The notes under the pieces are model-generated. The model saw only the letters and a program-made list of their open reading frames with translations. It searched no databases and was not told the origin of the DNA. Shown here in pieces: positions 1-10,800 of a DNA stretch of 64,000 nucleotides. Position numbers and translations under genes: made by a program. Position 1 is the stretch's first letter. Each line of letters begins with the position of its first letter. This DNA is from Chinchilla lanigera. Taxonomy: Eukaryota; Chordata; Mammalia; Rodentia; Chinchillidae. The stretch covers positions 5,039,497 to 5,103,496 of the forward strand of contig NW_004955470.1 of assembly GCF_000276665.1 (NCBI RefSeq), written 5' to 3'.

Positions 1-660
1 TTTGTCCAAAGAACATTAAATATCTGCATTCATAAAGGGAATACAGCAAGTGTTGACTCATCTGTCAGCAGTTTTGCGTGGAGCACCTTAGTGTGGAGTA
101 TTTTTCCAATTTTTGGTTTCTGTTGTGGGTCACCATAATGCTAAGGCTTGGCCAATCGTGTAGAAAAGATTCCGGCTCCAGTGTGCTTTCTGAAAGCATG
201 TGACCGGCTCCTGGTGGCACTGGGGACACACTAGTCAGCCTCAGGCAGACCCAGCTCGGGTCCGCCTGGAGGACCCTGAGCTTCCTGCCGTGTCAGGAAG
301 GCCATGTGACAGGTTCCGTGCAGTGTCCCCCTCACCGCACTAGAAACGCAACGTCGTGATGGAGGGACGGCGGGAAGGTCGGATGGGCTCTGTCCGAGCT
401 CCTGCAGCACAGTTGCCTTCGGTCTCCTTTCCACATGTAAAAATACTGTATAATAGCTTCGTCCCCACACAGTTGTACTTGCCAAGCTAGCGTGTTAAAA
501 TACTTTTATTTATTTGTTTTGGGCAGTATTAATATATATATAAATATATATATAAACATAGTTACTGTTTTATATATTCTTAGCTCATTCAAAGCCATGT
601 ATGCTGTAAATGTGCTAGTCTTTAGAATGATGGATAATAAATCACTGACAACATTAAGCT
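1..660 (+). other. INPP4A: Probable 3' UTR end of INPP4A (partial)
   Basis: No convincing coding frame is present. The stretch becomes A/T-rich towards its end, carries a TA-rich run at about 529-556, and has a canonical AATAAA signal at 636-641, so cleavage would fall near 655-665. In human, INPP4A (inositol polyphosphate-4-phosphatase type I, which removes the 4-phosphate from PI(3,4)P2) lies upstream of COA5 on the opposite strand, exactly this position and orientation. The assignment rests on synteny and the look of a 3' UTR end; no INPP4A coding sequence is in the window. Confidence 0.55.
636..641 (+). terminator. AATAAA polyadenylation signal, probable INPP4A
   Basis: Canonical hexamer in an A/T-rich setting, followed by GT/T-containing sequence downstream (about 660-690). 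It would end the upstream + strand transcript unit before the SINE-rich intergenic region begins. Confidence 0.5.
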
Positions 661-777
661 GGGTCTTGCCTGGTCATTCCTCACGTCAGAGGCTGAAGCT
701 GGACGGCCAGTGCCGCCTGGCATATTCCTGCTGGGCACCATGATCTGTGCACTGGTAAGCACGGGCCCCTCAAGAGT

Positions 778-901
778 AATGCTTTTAGGGGGTGGGGATA
801 TAGCTCAGGGGCACAAGTGCTTGCCTGGCAAGTGCAAGGTCCTCAGTTCCATTTCTGGTACCAAAAAAAAAAAATTATATATATATATATAATGCTTTTA
901 A
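778..901 (+). mobile_element. ID SINE with (TA)n tail and target-site duplication
   Basis: The body has the tRNA-Ala-derived ID layout: an A-box-like TAGCTCAG, a TTGCCTGGCAAG core, a B-box-like segment and an A-rich tail that turns into (TA)n. The 10-bp direct repeat AATGCTTTTA flanks it at 778-787 and 891-900. The body is about 788-873. An assembly gap begins just after it. Confidence 0.88.
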
Positions 902-902
902 G

Positions 903-1009
903 NNNNNNNNNNNNNNNNNNNNNNNNNNNNNNNNNNNNNNNNNNNNNNNNNNNNNNNNNNNNNNNNNNNNNNNNNNNNNNNNNNNNNNNNNNNNNNNNNN
1001 NNNNNNNNN
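903..1009. other. Assembly gap (107 N)
   Basis: A run of 107 unresolved bases immediately after the (TA)n-tailed ID element. Any open frame crossing it is an artefact. Confidence 0.99.
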
Positions 1010-1670
1010 ACTGGCTGGTGACTTGGACCAAGTTGCTTGACCTCTGAGAGCAAAGTGTGGACAACAACGGTAGGTTCCTCGGGAGATGGCTGGGAGGCAT
1101 GTGGCAGGAAATAGAGCTTTCTCCATCCATAAACAGCGGCCTGTGGGCAGCCTGGCCCTGGAGGGACTTGCTGAGTGCAGTCTCATGCATGGTACAGGCA
1201 CCCAGTGAGCCCTTGGCTCAGTTCCTGGGAGTGGAATTTATCTGCATGAAAGCTGGAATGTTCCTGACTTGATGACTTAATATTAACGTACTACTGCAGG
1301 AATTTATACCCCTGGCTGTAGCAGGGGCCTTTTCCTTCCTTCTCATTGACCCTGGAAGTTGCATCTTATTTCACTTCCCATTTCTTTGGTATGAGCATCA
1401 CCCATCTCTAATACCTTCGCTGACACTTGTTCTTTGTGACTGCATTGGTCTTTTTCATATCAGTGCTTTTAATATATAATATTTTAAGCCCTGTCATGTT
1501 GAAATGTCTTTGACCTGTTTGGTAGCTGTCTGTTGGCTTCCTTTATAGAAAGAAGGATTCAGAAGTTGTAAAGATACAGAAGTTGTAAAGCTTTATGGAG
1601 TTGAGTGTATCTATCTCTCTATTTGATGCTCATCCTAGTGACAGAATGTAAACTGGGATGGCTGCAATGG
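1010..1670. other. Intergenic stretch without recognised features
   Basis: Mixed-composition DNA between the gap and the first L1 piece. I see no exon, SINE or other element that I can name. Short open frames here have no family resemblance. Confidence 0.5.
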
Positions 1671-1674
1671 AAAA

Positions 1675-2335
1675 GTGTATTAGTTTCTTAAAAAATTAAA
1701 CAGAGTGACCATAGGACCCAGCAGTTCTGCTGGTGGGTACATGCCCACAGTTGAAAGCAGGGTCTCAGGGATACTGTACATCCATGTTCATGGCAGCATT
1801 ATCTACAGAAATGCAAAGGTGGAAAAAATCCATGGATGAGTAAACAAGATACATGCACTGGAATATTTGGCCTTAAAGAGGAAGGGAATTCTGATATATG
1901 CTACAATATGGCAAAACCTCGACGACATTTCACTAGGTGAAATAAACTAGCAAAAAAGGGACAAATATTACTCTACCCACCTGAGGCACTCATGAGGCAC
2001 TCAATAAAGAATCAGAAAGGGAAACTACAGCTCCATCAAAAAGAGTGGAATACTTAGGAGTAAACTTACCCAAGGAGGTAAAAATCACGGAAAAGTACTC
2101 AGGGTCACAGAGAGTGGAAAGGCGGCGCTGAGGATGTGGGGGGCCGTGACAGTGGCGGGGAGTTGCTTGATGAGGTGGTGGCATTTCCATTGTGCAACTA
2201 AATGAGCAGTTCAGGAGCCTGGAGAAACTGGGTAACGGTATGAATGCACTCAACACAACTGAACTGTACACTTAAAAATGATGAAGATGCGAAATTGTGC
2301 TACATGTATTTTTGTGTATCATCAAAAAATTTTGT
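1675..2335 (+). mobile_element. L1 3'-end fragment, internally rearranged
   Basis: The text follows the end of L1 ORF2 and the L1 3' region: a 'gacc..aggacccagcagttctgct' type start, then 'gtacatccatgttcatggcagcatt', then a 3' UTR-like end with 'tgaactgtacacttaaaaatg'. At about 2026-2095 a piece typical of a more upstream part of ORF2 ('aggagtaaacttacccaagga') interrupts the 3'-end order. It is decayed, with no intact frame. Confidence 0.72.
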
Positions 2336-2515
2336 CATGCATGGTGGCACATGCCTATAACCCCAGCACTTGGGAAGCTGGGGTAAGAGGATCCCAAGTT
2401 TGAGGCCAGCCTAGAAAACTCAGCAGTGTTTCAAAATAAAATTTAAAAAGGGCTGGGATGTAGCTCAGTGGGACACTGCTTGTGTACGAACACTCAGTTC
2501 AATCTCCAGGACACA
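2336..2515 (+). mobile_element. B1-ID composite SINE (B1-dID type)
   Basis: A 7SL-derived B1-like left part ('ggtggcacatgcctataacccc', 'gaggccagcct', A-rich linker) runs into an ID-like right part starting near 2451 ('gggctgggatgtagctcag'). It ends in an (AC)n run at about 2512-2526. The same two-part order recurs at 19650, 36850, 52190, 55541 and 56935 and, reversed, at 17090 and 43440. Confidence 0.8.
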
Positions 2516-2529
2516 CACACACACACACC

Positions 2530-3370
2530 CTCATACAAGTCAACAGTAAAAAGACAACTCAACTGAAAACTGGACTGAGGACCTGAATAGGCATTCTTCC
2601 AGACATAACATACAGATGGCCAATAAACACAGGAAAATATGCTCAAATGATTAGCTCCTAGGAAAATGCAAATCAGAATCCCAATTAGATACCACTTCAT
2701 ACCCAGGAGAATGGCTGCAATCAAAACGAACAGTAACAATTCTTGGCGATGACAGAGATACTGCAACCTCATACACTGTTCTTGGGAACATCATAGGGTG
2801 GTGCAGCCTCTGGAAAATTTTGACAAGTCATCCAAACGTTAAAGGTGGTGTCATCATACAATCCTGTAATCTACTCTTAGGTTTATACTTGAGAAGCAAA
2901 GTGTGTCCACGCAAAGCTTGTTTACAGATGTTCATAGCTTTATCCATAATAGTGCCAAAGTAGAAGCAATGCGAAGTTAAGTGATGAGCAGATAAACTAA
3001 CTATGGTGCTAAGGAACAATATTCAGCAGTAAGTAATGAAGTACATACATGCTACCCATGGATGAACTTTGACAACATGGTAAGTGACAGAAGCCGGTCA
3101 CAAAATGCCACATACTGTATACTCTATTTCATGTATAGAACAAGCCCAGAGCAGGCAACCCTCTAGAGACGGTTACCAGCAGTGGAGGGGAAGAAGTGAG
3201 GAGACTGCTGGTGGGTAGAAGTTTCTCCTTGGAGGGATGACAACATCTTAGAATTGTGATGGTTGCTCCCTGTGGATACAGGAAAAATACTGAATTCTAT
3301 ACTTGAAGGGTCAGTTTTGTGATATGTGAATTTCTCCAGTAAAGGCTCAATAAAGCTAAAAGTAAACAAG
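2530..3370 (+). mobile_element. Second L1 3'-end fragment
   Basis: Typical late ORF2 order: 'tggccaataaacacaggaaaa' near 2619, 'accacttcatacccaggagaatggct' near 2691, 'atccataatagtgccaaag' near 2942, 'ccatggatgaactttgacaac' near 3056. It finishes with a 3' UTR-like end and AATAAA at about 3349. Frames are broken throughout. It is the same orientation as the 1675-2335 piece, from which it is separated by the B1-ID element. Confidence 0.75.
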
Positions 3371-3440
3371 ATGGGTTTTATAAAAACATTTTAGAGAGTT
3401 TATCAGAATTACTGTACGAAGCTGTAGCACTTAGGCCTAG

Positions 3441-3520
3441 AAGTTTAGTTCGGTGTTACAGTGGTCGCCTGGCATATGCAAAAGGCCGTTGGTTTAGTAC
3501 CCAGCACCACCAGAAACGTT
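3441..3520 (+). mobile_element. Old, diverged ID SINE
   Basis: A degenerate ID body with a recognisable 'cgcctggcatatgcaaaaggcc' core and a 'tagtacccagcaccacc' end. No clear tail or flanking duplication, so it is older than the copies at 5466, 27364 or 43272. Confidence 0.5.
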
Positions 3521-3796
3521 GTAGGCCTTGAATAGGTAGACAGTAGTTACTTAAGAAACCCATCATTTTCCCTTCCCCGTGGAAAGCAGTCAACACATCA
3601 GACCTGAGTGATATTGTAGGGCTTCTCACTTCAGATGAACCCTAAGTGAGCGATACAATACCTTGGTTGCTTGAACTACACTGTGGAGACACTATGGCTC
3701 TTCATTGATCATCAGTGCCAAAAATAAAGTTGGGAACTTGGATTCCTATTTGGCTCTACTGTATTAAGTGATTAGAATAAAATTACTGTGACTTTA

Positions 3797-3898
3797 GGGC
3801 TGGCGGTACAGCTCGGTAGTATAGCACTTGGCCCTGCATCCTCAAGGCCCTGGATTCAAACCATATAGCACAGCAAAAAAAAAGAAAAAAAAAAAAAA
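3797..3898 (+). mobile_element. ID SINE with A-rich tail
   Basis: Starts 'gggctggcggtacagctcgg', has an ID-type centre and a 'ggccctggattcaaacc' end, followed by an A-rich tail at about 3874-3898. It diverges moderately from the young copies. Confidence 0.72.
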
Positions 3899-3899
3899 G

Positions 3900-4365
3900 C
3901 CTGAACTTGAAACTTCTCCAGCACTTCCTATTTTTCACCTTTGCTGTCTACAGTAAGTATCTGTTGTTTCAGTTTGCTCCACTTCCTACTTTAGGTCCAG
4001 CCAATCACCCATCCAGTGTGATTCCCATGATTGTTATCAATCATGGTGCATAGGACCCAGGCCTGGCCAAGATCAGGCGCCAGGTGGTTTTGCCCAGGAC
4101 AGGTGATCCAGGGGAGACCCAAGTCCCTCAGTAGGATCTGATTTGTGGACCTCGTAAGGAAAGTTTGCTTTCTTCCTTTTGGATCTCAGATGTTAAAGCT
4201 GTGGGCCTAAGGCCGATATTGGCTCATTATATGGAGCGGACCAGGCTGAGAGATGGAAGGAGCCCCGGCAGTACCATCCAGGCTTGGCACCCAGCTATGC
4301 CAGGGGAGGGATTTAAAGTTTTGAGGTCCGTATTCCAGTGAATTGGTGCAAATGAAGCATTTCCC
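3900..4365. other. Intergenic spacer downstream of COA5
   Basis: Unique-looking sequence between the ID tail and the likely COA5 cleavage site. No feature is recognised. Confidence 0.45.
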
Positions 4366-4382
4366 CTCCAAGAGTCAAACAG

Positions 4383-4388
4383 TTTATT
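4383..4388 (-). terminator. COA5: Candidate COA5 polyadenylation signal
   Basis: TTTATT on the + strand reads AATAAA on the minus strand, about 400 bases after the COA5 stop. It is the first clear canonical hexamer downstream of the stop and is followed by T/G-bearing sequence. Alternative sites further down cannot be excluded. Confidence 0.5.
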
Positions 4389-4788
4389 TAAAACCAAACT
4401 GAGTAAAAGAAAAAGCTTTATCCTAAACTTCTCCAATAAACTTCGTCTGGATAGGCTTTACATTATTGACTGTCAGTCGCATCAGTGGCTTCCTGATGTA
4501 CATAATCTGTAGTTTGATTGAAGAGTCAAGTTTGAAAATAACCTTACCATTCCTTGTGCTTTAGGATAGTCCTCAAAACTATTCAACTAAATTGATCCTC
4601 CTAAAATAATGTAGAGCAGGAGAAACGTTTCCCTTCATAGAGATTAAAAAACAGAATTCTTCTCGTTTTTTCCAGTGTTGTGTGGAAAAAACGGATCCAA
4701 CCAAACACAGCAAAAATTACTGGCTTTTCTATGATAATGAGCAGAGGAATCTTTTCTTGGCTTTCATCTTGCCATCAGCAAAATGGTT
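4389..4788 (-). other. COA5: COA5 3' UTR
   Basis: The minus-strand stretch between the COA5 stop codon (4791-4789) and the candidate AATAAA at 4388-4383. It is A/T-rich and carries no recognised repeat. Confidence 0.55.
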
Positions 4789-4830
4789 TCAATATCCTTT
4801 TCTTCCTCTGAATCTTGATCTGGCATCTAA
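4789..4830 (-). CDS. COA5: COA5 coding exon 3 (residues 62-74 and stop)
   Basis: Acceptor CAG at 4833-4831. It encodes LDARSRFRGRKGY, then TGA at 4791-4789. The basic FRGRKGY tail is the family C-terminus. Confidence 0.95.
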   Translation of the reverse strand, partial: LDARSRFRGRKGY

Positions 4831-7800
4831 CTGAAAATAAATGTACAATTTAATCAAATTTGGTACAATATAATTAACTAAACACAACTTTGGTAGCAAT
4901 TGTCAGTCACACATGAAAGAATAAACCAGCTTCCAACAAAATCAATTAGAGCTACCTAGAAAAAAACAATAAGGAAGTAAAAAAAAAATGGCTCTAAAGA
5001 CAATAGTTCCAGTTAAGGGTGATCAGTACGGATTTTCTTCTTAAACAGAGCCCAAACTATACTTATCTTTTCCTTTGGACACTCAATATTTAGGTTCTTC
5101 TCGAAAACTTAAAATTCCAGTTAAGTTTTATTTAGGTGAATATTCAGATATATTTGAAATCTTGAAATGGCAATAGAGAAAAGGGGAAGAGAACACAAAA
5201 ATATTAACGCAGTCTTCTTGGCGTTGAAAGCCCTTAATGTGAGTTGCCTTCTAGGCTGATGGGACATTTCTTGACAAGTCTGAGTACAGCCACTTCTTCA
5301 CGGTGGCCAAAAGAGTGGAGGCTTCTGAAGTCAGTGTAACAGTTTGTGTCTGGATATCCCCTAAAGCCTCAGGAGGTGATGGGGCAGACGGCTTTTCAGA
5401 GTGGCTGAATCTAGAGTTTGTAATTGATTCATGGTCTAATACTGGGATTAAAGGTGTGAGTGCTGGGGCGCTGGGGATTTAGCTCAGCGGCAAAAGCGCC
5501 TGCCTGGCAAGCGCAAGGTCGTGAGTTCGGTTCCCAGTACAGGAGAAAAACCAAAAACAAACAAACAAACAAAAAAAGGCGTGAGTGCTGTACTTGCCCT
5601 AGGGCAGGTAGCCTGCATACAATATAAGGGACGAAAGAGGCTTGTCCACATGCTTTCTCTTGTTGCTTTTGCTGTCTTCCACAGCCATTAACTGTTGCCG
5701 CTCTGCAATGCCATGCTGTCCTGCCTTGGGGCTAACCTATTATAGACTGAAACTTCTACAAACTGAGCTAAACAAACTTTCCTCCCTTAACTTTGGGTGT
5801 CAGGTATTTTGTCTCTGCAACGAGAGAAAGGTACCTAAGACAGTCAAGCATAAGGACTAACTGCATAGAAGGCAGTGTCATGCCCAGAAATTCCCCAGGA
5901 AGGAATCATTTTGGAGATGGGCCTGGCAGTGAGTCCAGCATAGCTACTGTTAAGCATGACATGACTCCATCCATTCTGAGGACCAGTAGGGACTCTGGCT
6001 TTGGGAAGAATGTAGGACCTACTACAGTCCACTAGAAAATTCCCTGGACTACTCTTTCTAATGCCACAGTAAGTGAAGCACTGCAGAAGTCAGAGAGCAC
6101 TTTCACTTTTTATTCATGATTGTTTCAAATTTCTGCAGAAGGTGAGTGAATTGTGAAAAGCAATCATTTCTGAATACTTTTGGAGATCAAAGAATAATCT
6201 GTAGGCATATAATTTCAGGGAGTTTACTGTAAATTTAGTCATTAGACAGGTTTGTGTGGTACAGCTCATTATAAACCCTTACCCTAACTGTTCTTTCTGA
6301 CTTGTCAATGATCTAAGCATGCTTTGAAATTACTGACAATTCTAAAGGTTTCACTGTACATGGGTAGCAAGACTACGTGAAGCAAGGGAAGGAAAATTTT
6401 CCTCTACGTTAAAGGACAGGGAAATGTGGCAGAGAACTGTCACTTGAACCTGAGTTTAGTAATGTTTCCTTAGGGCCTCCTTCCACAATCCCTCACTCCA
6501 AAATTCAAACATACTGACACATTTCTCTAGCCACCTGGGCAGAAGTGCACACATCTTCAGCCTGGACAGTGTGGGCTGGAGCATAACACCAAGTGAGCTG
6601 AGTTCATGGTGACCACCAACTCTGACCCCCTTCTACTAACCGAGGTTTCATTCGCACACTGCGGACCCCGTGAAGGCCACCACAGCCACGTCTGCACCCT
6701 GACTAGGTTACAACCATCGGAGAGGGTCTTCATGAATGCCACCTAATGTTTAACTCCCTGGAGTAACAGCCACTGTCTACATCCTTTTTTTCCAAACTAT
6801 ACTGCTGCAACCTAGTTATGACTATTAAGTCACTTGCATATTTAAACCTGCATAGCTAATTTTTAGCATAAGCTTTTTACAATCTTTTAGACACTTACCA
6901 TTGATCTTTTACACTCAAAAAAGGAGTATTTCAGAGCTCTGCAGTATCCTTCCTTCAAGCACTCCCGAGGGGATTTTCCTTCCTGTGACACAGAACAGTA
7001 TAAATACCTGGGAAGTTTCTTCCCAGACTACAAAACAACTGTCCTTCTAAAAAGTTCTATTAAAAACAGTTATGTAAGAAATAGTTCTTAATTTGTTTTG
7101 ACGGTTGCTATTTAAAGAGAAAGGGCATACAATGAAAAATTGTAAAATAACTTTTGGGCACTTTAAGGCAGAACTTGAGTTTTTGAAAACACTGGTTTCA
7201 GTGGGACACTTTTCTTTAATATGTTTATATAAAAATGTAGAAACTGGTATCTTTAGCTCCTTACGGGTGAAAATTGTCACTCAGGCACCCTAAAACCTGA
7301 ACCTTGTTAGTGGTGGTAGGAAACACTGCACAGAGATGCCTCATGAGGGAGGCTGGGGATCACCTCCAGGAACATGTAACCCCATTTTACCTGCTTTGCA
7401 GCCATGGTTTTCCCTTCGAGGAAACTGATCTTCAGCCCAGCCTGAGGACCTGTTCCCCCAAACCTTTCTTCGTCAGTGACAGTCATATTTGCCTGGTTTT
7501 CACTATGAATAAAGCTCCCAAGTACTATGCATGGGATGTTCCTGTTCCGAGGAATCTTGGCCTCTTTCTCGTCTGGGTCCCCTATTTCAGTTGTCATCGA
7601 CCTCAGTGACTCAAAAGTGGAGTGCTGTATGTGCTCCTCCATTCCTCCTGAAACTTAGCACTGCTGCTGATGGGGTGAGCTGCCCACAGGAAGGATGGGA
7701 GGGCAGACAAAAGACTGTAATTATATAAGCTGGTGCTTCCCCAAGCTATATCCAAGATGCTACCAGCTTTCAGTTTATACTACCAACTGCACGGGGGAAA

Positions 7801-10800
7801 GATCCATCAAGATACACTAAAGCTGAGAGAGATGTGGTACTTCACCCCCACCACCACTCCCAGTGAGACTGGGCCTTCTCTCTTTTTTTTTTTTTGGTTT
7901 TGTTTTTTGTTTTTCTTACGGTACCAGGAATCGAACTCATGACCTTGCGCTTGCCAGGCAGGCGCTATGCCGCTGAGCTAAATCCCCAGCCCTGTGCCTT
8001 CTCTCTGAATAGCCACTCCTCCTTTTCAGTCATGCACATGGTTGAGGTAGATTTCTGTGACTTAGATTTCTGTGAGCCAGTCCCGGTCACTTAGTTCTAG
8101 CTAATGGACTGTTTGGGAAATGTGTAAAGAATCAGGGTTAACACAAAAAAAGGTTAGTGCTTAGTGGAGAGAGGCGTCCCCTTTCCCCCACTTTAATTCA
8201 TAAGACTATAAAGCCTGATGATGTAGCAAGGCTATCTCAGACCATGAGTAAGAGGGCAACAACGTGTTTCCTGTCACAGTACTTAGATAGTAGCCGTTGG
8301 GTCCACGGGAGGCAGGGAAACCACCAAGGCCCTATTCATAAAGACAAGAGCAAAGGCAAGAACTCTACCTTGTTTAAGCCACTTATACCTGCATCTTAGG
8401 CCAGGTGTGGTGGCGCATGCCTGTAATCCCAGCACTCGGGTGTCTGAGGCAGGAGGATCATTGCGAGTTCAACGCCAGCCTGGGCTACAAGGTGAGCTCA
8501 AGGCCAGCCTGAATTACATAGCGACACCCTGGCTCAAAAAGGCAAACAAAAACAAAATACTCCTATATCCTAGTAACTTCCTAGCCTTTTTGTCTTCTGA
8601 GATCAAAATCAGCCAGTGCTCCCAAAAATGGCTGTGCCCAAGAACCAACATAGTACACATTTAACTCACTGGGTTGTCGGGACAGCAGTGGAATCTACTT
8701 TCGAGCTCTCCTGCCCCACCTGTAGGTGATTCTGAAAAGTCAGCGGGTCTGTGGGTTGAGCCTTTCTGATCTTGAGATGTCATAAAACTCTTTAAGAAGT
8801 CTACCTCAGAGATGCATTTGTATCTGCTTTTTCCTCACTTCATCTCTGGAACTTACACCCTTACCACCACTACCCTGAGTCTCTCTGGGTCCCTACAATT
8901 CCTTGGCCATGTCACCTAGAACAGAATACTCCTGTATATTGGCCTTTTCCCTCCAGTGAGATGCTGCAGGTTTCAGGGGAGTTAAAGACTGGCAAGGAGG
9001 GAGATGGCACCACCCATCTGCCTGAAGATCAGAGTAACTTCTTTATTCTGGAAGCTAAGGAACCCAGTCTCCACACAGCAGACCCAGACCTCACAGGAGC
9101 TTCCCTTGGCATCAGAATCCTAGTGAAGAATGGTTTGCCGGTGTAATCATGACACCACCCAAGAAGACAGGGGATTGTCTTGACTTGCAAAGCTCAATCC
9201 TCTGCCTCACCACTGCCCTTCCACACTAGCCGACTCACCATCAAGGATTAACACATACAACAAATGCACTTCAGACAGGACTGTCTGTAAACATCAGCTT
9301 CTGGTGGGCCACATTCAGCATCAGTAAGACCATGTACAGTAATGGGAGGAACAGAAGGCTTGGACCAGGTGCCCTGGTCATATCTCTGCCCAAGGCTTGC
9401 TAGCTTTCCAGAGACCCACTTTCTACATATGACAAAAGGCAACCCACTCATCAGCACCGTATTTATTCTTTGAGAGTGTTGGCACTTGGAAATGTGTTCA
9501 ATCACTGAAAAAAAAAATTCTTGCTATTAGTACTGTCTTCCACTCCCAGTTTCTTTCCTTGAGCCTACTCTGTGTCTTCTCTCCCATTGCTCGCCTCCAC
9601 GGCGTTCCTAGTGGTGAAAGGCAGAAATCCTAGCTCCTCCTGACACACAGGGACCTTCAGATGAGACTGAAACCTTCCTCACGCCTCCTGTCATAGTCTC
9701 CATGCTCCAGGCCCAGCAGGACCCTCTGGACCCTCCCACATCTCCACGCCTCTGCACTTGCTGTGCGTTCAGATTCTCCCCATGATCTTAAGAGCCACCA
9801 CTCCTTTATTTGATAAACTGCTCCTCAGCCTTTAAGTCTCTGGCTCAAAGGTCAGCTCCTCTGTGAGAAGTTTCCAACTTCTGAAGCACAAGCAGTTGCT
9901 CTAAATTGGACTCGGCAATTTTTCTCCTAGACTCTAAACAAATATTTACTAACACAGAGGCCTTATTACTGGAATTGAATCCCATCCATGTGTATGTCTC
10001 CCATCAATAAAAGTTTAGGTCAGAAGTAAAATTCATTTTTGTATCCCCCGTGCCTGGCACCACGCCTGCCACTGAACATGCCCAGCAATGCCAGGCATTT
10101 ACTAGGACCTTGCTGAACATAGGCACCAATGAATAAAGCAGCAAAGTAAAAGCATCCCTGGATATGGGAGTCTGAAACCACAGGCATCTCGGTTTCCTCA
10201 TCTGTATAAAGAAGCTGGACTTGATCATCTCATTTTTATAACAACTCTGAAGTTTTCCTAGACACTAGGAGTTGAGTCTAATTGCTAGAATCAGAGAACC
10301 AGCCATAAATCGCGATTCAGTAGAAACATCCATTTGGGGGCAGTAGTCCTTTTTTTGAAACGCAAGCAGCGTTTTGAAATTACACCCCCAAATGCAGAGA
10401 TTGCAATAACTGACTACCCTCTCATTAGACCTCTGTAAGGAACACTGTGCGCTTTACTCGGGCTCAAAAACCCTACTCCCGGGCCGGGGATGTAGCTCAG
10501 TGGCGCAAGCGCCTGCCTGGCAAGTGTAAGGTCCTGAGTTTGATTCCCGGTACCAAAAAAAAAAAAAAAATACCAAAAACCCGAGTCCCGGATCAAACTG
10601 TTAACTTCACTGTGTCTCACCGCAGTCAGGTCGAGGGCTGAGGAGCCCTGGGACTCTAGCAGGGAAGAAGGGCGGGGGTTACAGAACGGTGAAAATATGA
10701 ACGTAACGCCCGAGAACGTAAAGCACTTCAATTCAAGAGACAGATCACTGTAAAACCGAGACAAGATAAATACACAACAGCTTCAGGCCAAGGCCACAGA

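Larger units (their letters stand above)
4831..6898 (-). other. COA5: COA5 intron 2
   Basis: About 2.07 kb with a phase 0 GTAAGTG donor. It holds a MaLR-like LTR at about 5330-5845 with a young ID SINE nested in it (5466-5580). The rest, 5850-6890, shows no recognised element. Confidence 0.85.

Noticed and set aside
817..1201. Frames spanning the 903-1009 gap
   Set aside because: Mostly unknown residues; no support.
5466..5540. ID bodies considered as genuine tRNA-Ala genes
   Set aside because: They keep tRNA-like A and B boxes but lack a full cloverleaf, end in A-rich tails and are flanked by target-site duplications.
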